64,000 bases of DNA from assembly GCA_035771165.1 (NCBI GenBank), contig JAWNZC010000106.1:1931501-1995500 (forward strand), in the 5' to 3' direction. The translations under genes and the position numbers were made by a program. This DNA comes from Paragorgia papillata. Its lineage: Eukaryota; Cnidaria; Anthozoa; Scleralcyonacea; Coralliidae. The notes under the pieces were generated by a model. It did not search any database and had not been told where the DNA came from. It worked only from the letters and a program-made list of their open reading frames with translations. Below, in pieces: positions 23,459 through 33,489 of this stretch; the first letter of the stretch is position 1, and each line of letters starts with the position of its first letter.

Positions 23459-23640
23459 TGATCACCCTAGCGTAAAAGCTATATTAAGAGAAGCTAATGG
23501 CCGGGCTTATCGTTTGAATTTAAACTGATGAATGATGTAGAAGTGGAGGAAGAGCTGAACAATCTGAATACAAGAAAGGCATGTGGATGGGATTCGATTC
23601 CCTCTAATTATTCACGACCCGTTAAGTAAACATGACGTCA
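23459..23640 (+). pseudogene. LINE RT fragment next to Crypton-like element
   Basis: The translation reads DHPSVKAILREANGRAY, then a frameshift, then FEFKLMNDVEVEEELNNLNT and RKACGWDSIP. This resembles the pre-RT block (DHPSI..I..., F.F..V....V...L..L...KA.GWD.IP) of CR1/RTE-type LINEs. The Crypton-like element ends at its left edge, suggesting insertion into an older LINE. Confidence 0.65.
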
Positions 23641-24360
23641 ATCCATACGCCGATCGCACTAAACAGGTTTGTACGCTTTTATGTAGCAGGCGTTCATTTC
23701 ACCTAGTGGACATCATACACGTGCTTTTTTTTTATTTTTCTAGATCAAGTACGGTCATTGCAATATCCGGATATAGAGACCCCCCCCCCCGGCGATTCCC
23801 GGAAGTCCAGGAAATCGATAATTTATTCATATTCTATCCGTCATCCGGTTGACATTGTTGAAGTGAAAGTGAAATTAGCAGTTTATATCAAGGTCTGTTT
23901 GTGAATTGGAGTATGGTTTTGAATTGTGAAGGTGAGTTCGATGAGAATTAAAGCGTTGTATGTTTTGCAACATTATTATCTTTTAAGTGTTTTAGTAAGA
24001 TTATGTACGTACTTAGTTTGGAACTTTCATTATTCTTGTATTTTTTTAAATCTTTAAATATGTTTATAATTTTCCAATTTACTACTCTATAAATCCGAAC
24101 GGAAATAAAGTCTTCATGTATGTATGTATATATGTATATCTGTAGCCTGTATGGTACATAATCCAATTTGAAGTGTTTTAAAATCTCCATAATTTTGGAA
24201 GACTACTCTTTCAACTTCTTTTGTTGAACTTGAATTCCAAAACAGTCTCAATAAAGTCCTTAAATGTTGTGTCAGTGTCTTCCGACAATATGACTATCAT
24301 ATATAAAACAATTAACAGTGCAGTTAAACAGAAAATTATAGTGAATTGCTGTTTGGAAAC
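23641..24360. other. No gene recognised
   Basis: AT-rich; a poly-C run lies near 23783-23792. No supported ORF or element ends. Confidence 0.4.
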
Positions 24361-24660
24361 AGTATTATTTAACAATTATTCACCAAAGGCGAGGTGAATA
24401 TCGGTGAATAATAACCAATTAAGACAAAGTTGAGGTTATTATTCACTGACATTCACTGAGCCTGAGGCAAATAATTGTTTTAGTATAAATACACATTTTC
24501 ATACTTTTAGGAACAACATTTTCTTTAAATTGTTAATTTCTTCATCTGTCGCATTGACAAATTGCCTGGCGACCATTTTGAATAAATGCTGTAGGTGATT
24601 ATAGAGAATTAGTCCGAAGTAGCTCGACCAATCAGCGTGTGCGATTTTCTATAATCACCT
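24361..24660. repeat. Hairpin repeat around TTATTCACC motifs
   Basis: AACAATTATTCACCAAAGGCG is followed by GGTGAATAT..GGTGAATAATAACC, and later by CAAATAATTGTTTTAGTATAA. A second pairing, TAGGTGATTATAGA (24593) with TCTATAATCACCT (24649), brackets the adjacent segment. This is a nested inverted structure without a gene. Confidence 0.55.
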
Positions 24661-24797
24661 GTGTATTTATACTAATATACAATACTGTTACAATCTTAAG
24701 AAATTAAAATACCAACATACTCAGATGGTGCAATGTACATTTATTTATAAGATAATGTGTAATCTTATGTGACCACATCCCTTTCGACTGTTGGCCT

Positions 24798-25020
24798 TTA
24801 TGAAAAAAGTCTATAGGCAATTATAGGCAACCTATGGGGAATGTTCCAATTGCCTATAGAACATCTTTGTACCTATAGAGATCTTATAGGTGGGTCACCT
24901 GTGGGCTTGTATGCCTATAGATCGCCTATAGGAAATGTTCCAATTACCTACAAAAACCTATAGAATCCTGTATGTTGGCCTATAGACTACCCTATAGCTA
25001 GGCCACCTATAGACCTTTTT
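24798..25020. repeat. Cluster of CCTATAGG-type motifs
   Basis: More than a dozen copies of CTATAG, often as GCCTATAG or CCTATAGG, occur within about 220 bp, together with the phrase AATGTTCCAATT(G/A)CCTA twice (about 24840 and 24937). The spacing is irregular, so this is not a simple tandem repeat. Confidence 0.7.
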
Positions 25021-25230
25021 TGTTACGGCGGGACTCACAGAAGCACTGTAATAATAATCTGCCTTATTAAAACTGTTAATCTCATTTGGTTGTTTAGGGG
25101 GCACATAAGTGGCACAGCAAATTTTAAAGGTATGTGCTCCCCCACTCCCCCACCTCTTTCCCCTTTGGTGATGGTTGCAGACTGTACATGTGACGTGTTT
25201 GTCGGTGAAATTATTTAATTGCAATTGACC

Positions 25231-25299
25231 TAGCCTGCATGCAGACTCATATTACATGTTGACGTTAGTTATATATAATTTGAGTCTGCACGCTGGCTA
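25231..25299. mobile_element. 69-bp Mutator-like micro-MITE
   Basis: The inverted ends TAGCCTGCATGCAGACTCA and TGAGTCTGCACGCTGGCTA lie between CAATTGACC (25222-25230) and CAATTGATG (25300-25308), a 7/9-match direct repeat. It has the same end motif and duplication length as 28963-29418 and 45966-46718. Confidence 0.65.
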
Positions 25300-25309
25300 C
25301 AATTGATGC

Positions 25310-26030
25310 TGTAGGTTGATTCTAGAATTTGATTGGTCTGCATAGATTCCCAATTCAACTAATCTAGTTCTATAATTTATAAAAATACTAATGTTAAAGA
25401 CTTTTCTCTTTCTATAGAATTTAAAGCAAATTAAATTAAATTAGAAAAAAAATACCATTGGTTAATATATACTACATGTAGCTGAACAGTGAAATGGAAG
25501 GCCTTCATAGATGTTTGGTTCTAAGTGGAATAACCATAAAAGTAAGAAGAATGCTTGGCTATCTAGATAAGAAGTTCTGATCTTCAAATTGGCACAATTT
25601 CCAGGTTTTATGGGAGTGACTCAACTACTCCCCTTAATCCCTCCAACCCTCACCTCTCTCCTTCTCTCCAGATTTTACACAACATTACCATTTGGCATTT
25701 GCAGATTTTAGGAAAATTGACTGAACTGTAATTTTTTATGGTTATAGTTAACCCAATAATGCTGAGGTGTCACTTTGTACCTTTGCATTTGCTTGACTCT
25801 AGGACAGCCAATCAGCTTGCACCACTAAAATTGTTCATTTAAGGATGTGCAAGTAAAATATGATTTCTGATTTTGTGCGCACGTTGCTGGGTTGCATGTG
25901 GTACCATTTCCTGTTTTCAAAACAGTCAGATTATAGCTGGTGTGCTAGCATGACTAAATACGTGCAAGTCTGAATAGCAGAACACAACCTTGTACCCAGG
26001 GTCTTTTCAACCGGCAGCGTGAAGAAAAGA
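25310..26030. other. No gene recognised
   Basis: AT-rich intergenic or intronic sequence. A short inverted pair CAGGGTCTTTTC/GAAAAGACCCTG at about 25998-26034 abuts the next element. Confidence 0.4.
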
Positions 26031-26032
26031 CC

Positions 26033-27494
26033 CTGGTATATCATGGTCACGTGACTACCAAAATCTGGTTGTGACAAATTTTGTTTGGACAGGGGTGGGG
26101 TAGAGAGGATTTGAAGCTTTGTTTGAAAGATTTACCGTTTGAGCAAATACTTCGATGTATGATTCAAGAGTTCTGCGTTAAGTGGACATAAACAACGATT
26201 ATGTTCACAAGAAACGACGAACGTCGGAGACTCGCGCCGCAGAGAAGCGAAGCAAAGAAGCAGGTCGCAGACGGTGAATAATTCACCATTTCAAACTCCT
26301 ATTCCTTCTCTAGCTGCTCAAGATTTCGACTATAATGCTTATGCATGAATCAATTCTTCCTGTAACCATCGGGGCAACCCCGGGGACAATGCAGAAAATC
26401 AAATCCCGGGGGTGGGAAATTGTTTTATTAATTTTGTCCCGGCGGTATAGGGTTGGAAAAGGGCGGGGATGAATTCATTGAAAGATTGCGCAGGTAAACC
26501 TTGGATTGTAAAAGAACAACAAATTGGAACGAATAAATTGAATCGACGCAGGGCAGCTGAAAAAGCGAAAAAAAGTAGAGCTCAAGCAGCGACAGAAATG
26601 AGCCACTGTTTAAGTTAATTTACATTTGATGTTAAAATGTGTTTAATTATACATTTGTTTGATGTTATTTTAGAACTCATGTGTTTTTACCATCCGGGTG
26701 TGGGGTGGGGTGGTGGTTACAGTAACATTATTCTTACACACAACTTGTTTTGATGTGAATACTATACGTAAAATAAAATTACCGAGGTGTGGAACAGAGA
26801 GTAATTCGTAGCATTCGGACGATCGTCGACATTTACCCAGACGGCAGTCTGAAGTTTTAATTTGGATAAACAACCTAGACAATTAGCCAATAGCCAAGGA
26901 AAATATCTCAGCGCTTTGTATTTTTACGATTTATTTGGTGTGATGTATGTTGCCGATAATTTTTCGTTACTGTAAAATTAATGATCAGCCCTCAAGTTTG
27001 AATACTGATATACTGTATATTCAGTCACTTGTTTATATTAAAATTAAAATTTGCTTCGTCCTGTGCGAGTTTCCGTCTCCGTTCAACGACGCAGTGTAAA
27101 TAGTATAAGACTTTCTCTCCGCTCCACACTTCGATTATTTGCGTAGTATTCACATCAAAACAAGTAGTGTGTGTAAGGATAGCATATATTATAGCAAAAA
27201 AAAAGCTGAGCAGCTAGATAAGGAATCCGAAGTTTAAAACGGAAAAAATATTTACCACCTGTCGTCACTGCTTTTCACTTTTCTACGCCGTCAGTCTCTC
27301 GTATGTTACCCGTTTCTTGTGAACATAGCCATATCGTACCCCACTTAGCGCTGAACTCTGGAATCAAAGATCGAAGTATTTTATCAAACGGTAAATTTTC
27401 AGGCAAGAAGCTTTAAATCCTCTCTACCCCACCCCTGTCCAAACAAGATTTGTCGCAACCAGATTTTGGTAGTCACGTGACCATGATATACCAG
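26033..27494. mobile_element. Foldback element, about 1.46 kb
   Basis: The ends CTGGTATATCATGGTCACGT and ACGTGACCATGATATACCAG are perfect inverted repeats, and pairing continues for about 200 bp (to about 26225 and from about 27300). Inner segments pair again: GTTTTGATGTGAATACTA near 26747 with TAGTATTCACATCAAAAC near 27150. Arm lengths are unequal, suggesting later insertions in the left arm. No transposase ORF was seen. Confidence 0.8.
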
Positions 27495-28480
27495 GCACGA
27501 TCGAGAATCGCATAGAAAATCGGCTACTTTCATGGGTCAGTTCGCAGGCCACGTGCGTGCTGGCTCACGTGAGTTGTCGGCCGAGCTTGATGAAATTTAC
27601 TAAATTCTAAACACACACGCAAAACAATAACTGAGTGAACTGTCCATATATAGCCAAAAACAAAATCAAGACAAAGAAAAAATCAATCAAAGTTATCTGA
27701 TAGTTGAGATATTCATTCATCCTCCATAGTTGATTGGGTTTGTTTTATGTCAACTCGTCACTTCGTCAGTCGTCAAGTTACTCAAGTATACTTTCCACGA
27801 ATGATTCGAACTTTAAAATCCGTTTTAAAGGTCAATTGGGTACACACATCTGCCAAAAAAACCCAACCCGACTTCTTTTGGGGGTAGTAAACGGCCAACA
27901 AACAACAGATTTTAGTCATTTAACATGGAAGTTTACGATACTAGATCGCACCTTGTTCTTCGTCTAATTTTCCCGCCATATTTGATTTCAAGTCAGCAAA
28001 TGCTTGATATCCTACAATATCCCTAGTATCCTCTTCAACGGATCCATTATTTTCCTTTATCTTCTAATTTTATCATATGAACCCACATGTACCACAACGC
28101 TCCTTCGTTCCTTATTCATCTCGCGCCAGCCTTGCTTGGTCTCGCGTGTATTGATGACGTTTACACGCAAGATATTCGTTCTACGCATGCGTAGCTAATC
28201 CAGGTCAGCCTGGATTAGGTTCCAGTTGGCAGCCGCAATTTCCGATCGTGGTCTTTTCTTCGCGCCGCGAGTTAAAAAGAGCCTGGGTACGAGATTGAGC
28301 AGAGCATTCATATATATATATATATATATATAGTTCAATCTACAGACACGGTGTTTCGCTGTACAACAGCTCATCAGTGTAGCTTGGAACAATCTGAATG
28401 AATTTCATCAATTACTTATACACATATATATATATATCCATATGTTCTAAGAAGCACCAAAGCTATGCTAAACTTCAAAT
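27495..28480. other. No gene recognised; (TA)n at about 28312-28333
   Basis: Short ORFs at 27734-27967 and 28004-28198 (+) have no family match. The segment lies within about 1.4 kb upstream of the first eIF4G exon I can identify and could include intron or upstream sequence. Confidence 0.4.
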
Positions 28481-28735
28481 ATACGACAATTTTTTTAATT
28501 AGACATGTTTCGGCAAAACTTATGCCATCTTCAGTACAAATAAATGGTTAACTAATTAACAAATGGATACAAGTGTCTTTATAAAGACACTAAATAAAGA
28601 CACTAAATAAAGACACTATATAAAGACACTATATAAAGACACTTGTATCCATTTGTAAATTATTTAACCGTTTATCTGTACTAAAGATGGCATAAGTTTT
28701 GCCGAAACATGTCTACAATTAAAAAAATTGTCGTA
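28481..28735. mobile_element. Palindromic element with Penelope-like hammerhead-type ends
   Basis: Arms TACGACAATTTTTTTAAT...GACATGTTTCGGCAAAAC and their reverse complement flank a tandem of TAAAGACACTA(A/T)A units (28574-28646). On each arm the outward strand reads CT(G/A)AAGA, then a GGCA/TGCC stem, then GAAAC. This resembles a degenerate hammerhead ribozyme core as found at the ends of Penelope-like retroelements. A (TA)n run follows at 28733-28755. Confidence 0.6.
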
Positions 28736-28841
28736 TATATATATATATATATATAAGCATTCATGTGACACATGACTGGGGAACGTTGTCAACGACAAGG
28801 AGTTATGTTTTTTCTTTCTCTTTTAAATTTGTTTAATTTAG

Positions 28842-28919
28842 CTAAAAAAAAGTGAAAATCCATGGGTGAAGCCATGGGAAAGGGAGCATCATTTGACTAA
28901 AGAAGAGAAGCTAACAGCA
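28842..28919 (+). CDS. EIF4G: eIF4G exon, N-flank of MIF4G domain
   Basis: This 78-nt exon (26 codons, phase 0 both ends) has acceptor TTTAG before 28842 and donor GTTAGT after 28919. It encodes LKKSENPWVKPWEREHHLTK plus EEKLTA. It fits the 'LKK.E..W.P' stretch that precedes the MIF4G domain in animal eIF4G, and joins in frame to the next exon's ELYRVVFAILNKLTP. eIF4G is the cytoplasmic scaffold of eIF4F: it binds eIF4E, eIF4A and eIF3 to bring the 40S subunit to capped mRNA. Upstream exons with the eIF4E-binding YxxxxLphi motif and poly(A)-binding-protein site were not found in the window. The paralogue (EIF4G1 or EIF4G3 type) cannot be decided. Confidence 0.7.
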
Positions 28920-28962
28920 GTTAGTATATCATGTTAAATTTTATTCATTGTTGTGTGGTCTG

Positions 28963-29418
28963 TAGCCTGCGTCGCAGCCGGACGTGTTTTGAAATTGAAA
29001 CCCGATATAGTCCGTCTGCGGACCAGCGACCAAATTCGTGTTCTGACCACCTGCACGTTTGGATTAGCAATGCTCTTCGTTTTCTTCAGCTTCTGAATAC
29101 GATTACGACAGATGAAACAACTCGTACGCCTTGAATTAAACGCGAGACGTTTCAGCTTCAAAAGACATCAAATTGTCCACGTCCTTCCATTAAAAATCTC
29201 TCGTGAATCTTTCTTAATCCTTTTAAAATATACATTACATTGACCAATCACGTAGCGCCGTATAACAACAACTGACAACAAGCGCCAATTACAAGCGATT
29301 ATAAAAAACCTTGCAAACGCGCAGGGAGTCAGAACACCAACTTGGTCGCTGGTCCGCAGACGGACTATATCGTGTTTTTTTTTTAATTTCAAAACAAGTC
29401 CGGCTGCGACGCAGGCTA
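28963..29418. mobile_element. Mutator-like MITE with 9-bp target duplication
   Basis: The TIR TAGCCTGCGTCGCAGCCGGA continues for about 90 bp on each side (inner GCGGACCAGCGACCAA). An exact 9-bp direct repeat TGTGGTCTG lies at 28954-28962 and 29419-29427. A 9-bp duplication with long TIRs points to the Mutator (MULE) superfamily. Complementary ORFs on both strands are palindrome shadows. Confidence 0.85.
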
Positions 29419-29689
29419 TGTGGTCTGGTGTATCAGATTTTTTTCCAGGGGCAATTTAGTAATTTTATACAATTAAACAAGCTACTGATTTTTATAAGAC
29501 AGTTCGTTTCTGCTAGCTATAGATTTTTATTAAAATAGTTTAAAGTGGCACTACGATAAAAAAATCGTCAGTCTTTTTTTGATCTTATCATAAAGAAGAT
29601 TTAAAATGAGGATGAACGGCCTTTGTGGTTTGTCAATATCTCATCTCGTTCAAGAGATATTCACGCTTTTGAAATATGCCAAACCGACA

Positions 29690-29975
29690 AACAGACTGAC
29701 AGATAAACAGACAAACAAACAGACAAACAAACAAACAAACAAACAAACAAACGAACAAACGAACAAACGAACAAACAAACAAACAAACAAACACAATCAG
29801 ACAATCAGACAGACAGACCGACCGACCAACAGACAGACAGACAGACGGACGGACGGACGGACGGACGGACGGACGGACGGACGGACGGACGGACGAACGA
29901 ACGAACGAACGGATGGACGGACGGACGGACGGACGGACGGACGGACGGACGGACGGACGGACGGACGGACGGACG

Positions 29976-30021
<46 letters not shown>

Positions 30022-31350
30022 GAAACAGGGAAACAGGGTAACAGAAAAACAGATAAACAAAGAAACAGGCAAACAAACAAACAAACAAACAAACAAACAA
30101 ACAAACAAACAAACAAACAAACAAACAAACAAACAAACAAACAAACAAACACACGAAGAAACAAACAAGCAAACAAACAAACAAACAAACAAACAAACAA
30201 ACAAACAAACAAACAAACAGACAGACAGACCGACAGACAGACAGACAGACAGACATCACAAACAGACAGACAGACAGACATCACAAACAGACATCACAAA
30301 CAGACATCACAAACAGACAAACATCACAAACAGACAAACATCACAAACAGACAAACATCACAAACAGACAAATATCACAAACAGACAAACATCACAAACA
30401 GACAAACATCACAAACATCACAAACAGACAAACATCACAAACAAACAAACAAACAAACAAACAAACAAACAAACATCGCAAACAGACAAACATCGCAAAC
30501 AGACAAACATCACAAACAGACAAACATCACAAACAAACAAACAGCACAAACAAACAAACATCACAAACAGACAGACAAACATCACAAACAGACAAACATC
30601 ACAAACAAACAAACAAACATCACAAACAAACAAACATCACAAACATCACAAACAGACAAACATCACAAACAGACAAACATCACAAACAGACAAACTTCAC
30701 AAACAGACAAACATCACAAACAGACAAACAGCACAAACAAACAAACAGCACAAACAGACAAACGTCACAAACAGACAAACATCACAAACAGACAAACATC
30801 ACAAACAAACAAACATCACAAACAAACAAACAAACAAACAAACAAACAAACAAACAAACAAACAAACAAACAAACAGCACAAACAGACAAACAAGCAAGC
30901 AAACAAACAAACAAACAAACAAACAAACAAACAAACAAACAAACAAACGGACGAACAAACAAACAAACAAACAAACAAACAAACAAACAGACAGACAGAC
31001 AAACATCACAAACCGACAAACATCACAAACAGACAAACATCACAAACAGACAAACATCACAAACAGACAAACATCACAAACAGACAAACATCACTCACAA
31101 ACAAACAAACAAACAAACAAACAAACAAACAAACAAACAAACAAACAAACAAACAAACAAACAAACAAACAAACAAACAAACAAACAAACAAACAAACAA
31201 ACAAACAAACAAACAAACAAACAAACAAACAAACAAACAAACAAACAAACAAACAAACAAACAAACAAACAAACAAACAAACAAACAAACAGGCAGGCAG
31301 GCAGGCAGGCAGGCAGACAAACAAACCGGCAGACAGACAGACAGACAGGG
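29690..31350 (+). repeat. 1.66-kb tetranucleotide array (ACAA/ACAG/ACGG)
   Basis: Blocks run in order: (ACAA)n; (ACGG)n about 29850-29983, interrupted by ACGA; (ACAG)n; (ACAA)n; a mixed region with ACATCACAAACAG units (about 30250-31090); a pure (ACAA)n block of about 50 copies (31097-31289); then (AGGC)n and (ACAG)n. All blocks differ from ACAA by single substitutions. A 4-bp repeat without stop codons keeps every frame open, hence the 582-codon ORF of Thr-Asn-Lys-Gln. It lies in the intron before 31692. Confidence 0.98.
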
Positions 31351-31494
31351 ATGAAAACATAACCTCCTGGCTGAGATGATTAGTATTGCAGAATTATCCG
31401 CAGAAAAGCTGCGCAATGCAAAGCTAAGTAATTACCTTAATAGAATTACTGAACTGGGCGAAACTATACATTGTTGATTTTGAAGATCAGGAGG

Positions 31495-31640
31495 AAAACC
31501 GAACAGTCCAGTGAAAAACGCTCGAGGCACGGCAGAGAACCAACAACTCTTCTATCGTGGATCCAAGTTGGTTACCCATTCGAGTACTAACCCCATTCGA
31601 TTGATAAAATTCAACGCACTAACAGATTGTGAGATTGCCT
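31495..31640 (-). mobile_element. Degraded 5S-rRNA-derived SINE (copy 1)
   Basis: On the - strand the segment retains GGGGTTAGTACTCGAATGGG and TAACCAACTTGGATCC, aligned with the GGGGTTAGTACTTGGATGGG and flank of the better copies at 33616 and 49295. It is heavily mutated. Confidence 0.55.
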
Positions 31641-31691
31641 CCCAAAAAATTGAAACATAAATTACTTTATTTCACTTTACAATTCTTTTAG

Positions 31692-31829
31692 GAATTATAC
31701 CGTGTTGTTTTTGCTATTTTGAACAAGCTAACTCCTCAAAAGTTTAAGACTTTGGTAGAACGGATGATGCAGTTGAATATTGACACACCAGAGCGTCTTG
31801 AAGGTGTTATTGATATGATATTTGAGAAG
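31692..31829 (+). CDS. EIF4G: eIF4G exon, start of MIF4G domain
   Basis: A 138-nt exon, 46 codons, phase 0/0, with acceptor CTTTTAG and donor GTAAGA. It encodes ELYRVVFAILNKLTPQKFKT..., VERMMQLNI and ERLEGVIDMIFEK. The pattern ILNKLTP..F..L......L.IDT.ERL.GVID.IFEK is the first HEAT-repeat helix pair of the MIF4G domain, which contacts eIF4A and RNA. Identity with vertebrate eIF4G is high and unmistakable. The intron to the next exon is 8.3 kb and contains the LINE at 33.2-38.5 kb. Confidence 0.95.
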
Positions 31830-31941
31830 GTAAGAAGACAAAGGTCTTTCCGAACAAATCTTTTGTTTTTGTAATATTTAAAACAGCGGTGTTGTATCAA
31901 ATTTAATTGGTGGGTTGCAATCAATCCCCTGAGATTTAAAG

Positions 31942-32033
31942 GACAAAGACACGGCGGCCATGTTGGTTGGCAGGTACAATAGTATGTAATATAATATTCT
32001 TTTGTACCTACCAACCAACATGGCCGCTATGAC
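31942..32033. repeat. Short hairpin repeat
   Basis: CGGCGGCCATGTTGGTTGGC at the left pairs with CCAACCAACATGGCCGC at the right, plus GGTACAA/TTGTACC inside. It is probably a tiny MITE within the eIF4G intron. Confidence 0.75.
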
Positions 32034-32549
32034 GTTACGTGCAACCCAGCAATACAGCAGGCGATAGCCGAGTGTTTTAGATCTAACAAGTCGCCAATCC
32101 CAAGTGCGGAGGTCTCCTCCGCAGAGGCTCTATACCACGCGAGCAAAGGTGGGAGTGGGCCGAGGAAGATCAGATCGAAGGCTGAATGTGGTGCATACTT
32201 TACATTGGTGAACATATTTACGATTAAGACCGTTGTCAGCCACATCTGATCACTGTTACAACGTCGGTCAGTCTGTTTCGAGAACTTGTGCAAGAACACC
32301 TTGATCAAAAGGCAAAGCTGTTCAACTTTTTGTCCAACTCCAAAATCAAAAGGATCAAAGAACTTACAACATGTCTCACGGCCTCACTCCAACACACGGC
32401 TAACAACTCACAGGAAGCATGAATAGAGGGCAAAAATGCAAGATTGTGACACCCCAAAAAAAGGGAAAGAAAAACGAAACCGAGTCGAAACGTAGCCTCG
32501 GCCCGAGTAATAAAAGGCGTACTGTGAATGTTTTGAATAGCTTTAAATT

Positions 32550-32990
32550 AAAGTGCCTATGAAACGAAATTTCACTTCAGTTTTATAAGATTGTATTTGG
32601 AAGAACATCTACGATAATGTAAAATGGCTTTTACTTTCAAATCTTATCCCATTCTTGTGTTATTGGCTATGCAAGTTGAGCAATGACGTCACACGTATGT
32701 GGGAGAAAATGGAAAATCAGTCATATTTTTGGATTGATTTAACTAAACTGAATCAAACGTTGGAAATTTGCCATGGGGTATGGTCTGATTACATCTGCAA
32801 TGTGCGGTTTCGTCTAGTTAAACCAATCCAAAAATGACTGGTTTTCCGTTTTCCCCACATACAACATGTGACGTCATTACTCAAATTGCATAGCCAATAA
32901 CTCAAGAATGGGATAAGATCTGAAAGGCATGTAAAAGCCATTTTTCATTATCTTAGGTGTTCTTCCAAATACAATCTTAAAAAATAGATA
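32550..32990. mobile_element. Foldback MITE
   Basis: The arms about 32575-32740 and 32815-32985 are reverse complements (TTGTATTTGGAAGAACA, CATTTTACATGCC-like, CCCATTCTTG, TGACGTCA). The outer left terminus GAAACGAAATTTCACTTCAG has its mirror CTGAAGTGAAATTTCGTTTC at 39948-39967, about 7 kb away. The right terminus may therefore have been separated by the large insertions at 33.2-38.5 kb. Confidence 0.65.
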
Positions 32991-33489
32991 CGCGCTGTAT
33001 ACATGCGGATACTGGTATTTGGCTTTAAATACAGATGACTGAACAATGTAAATTGCACACGCCAGCACACTAGTGTACTGAAGATGGCAAGGACTGCAAG
33101 AAGCTGAATAATTCTAGCTGAGTGCTTTAGGAGGCATATTGAGCAAATAGGATAGACTGAAATTTCAGCATGGATTTACAATCAAATCACTTTAAATTCA
33201 CAAGTGCTGCAATTTGATGAAGAAAACTGGTCTTAGCAATAAGGTTAATAATAATAAAATAATAATAATATTTATTAGGAAAAAAGCAAATTAATAAATT
33301 AAATTAGCCAAAGCCAGAGGCTTATGCGGCTTAGGTCAGTTAGAAAAAATATTTTACATAAACATTTAAATAAGGTTGGAGTTAGGATTACAAGTTAGGT
33401 CATTAGATAATTATATACAAATCAATTAACACAGTAAGAAAGCTAGACTATATAACTTACATAAAAAACATAGAATCATTTTAATTCAA

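Noticed and set aside
29606..31354. 582-codon ORF rich in Thr, Asn, Lys, Gln
   Set aside because: Entirely produced by a 4-bp repeat lacking stop codons; all three forward frames and the reverse frames are equally open.
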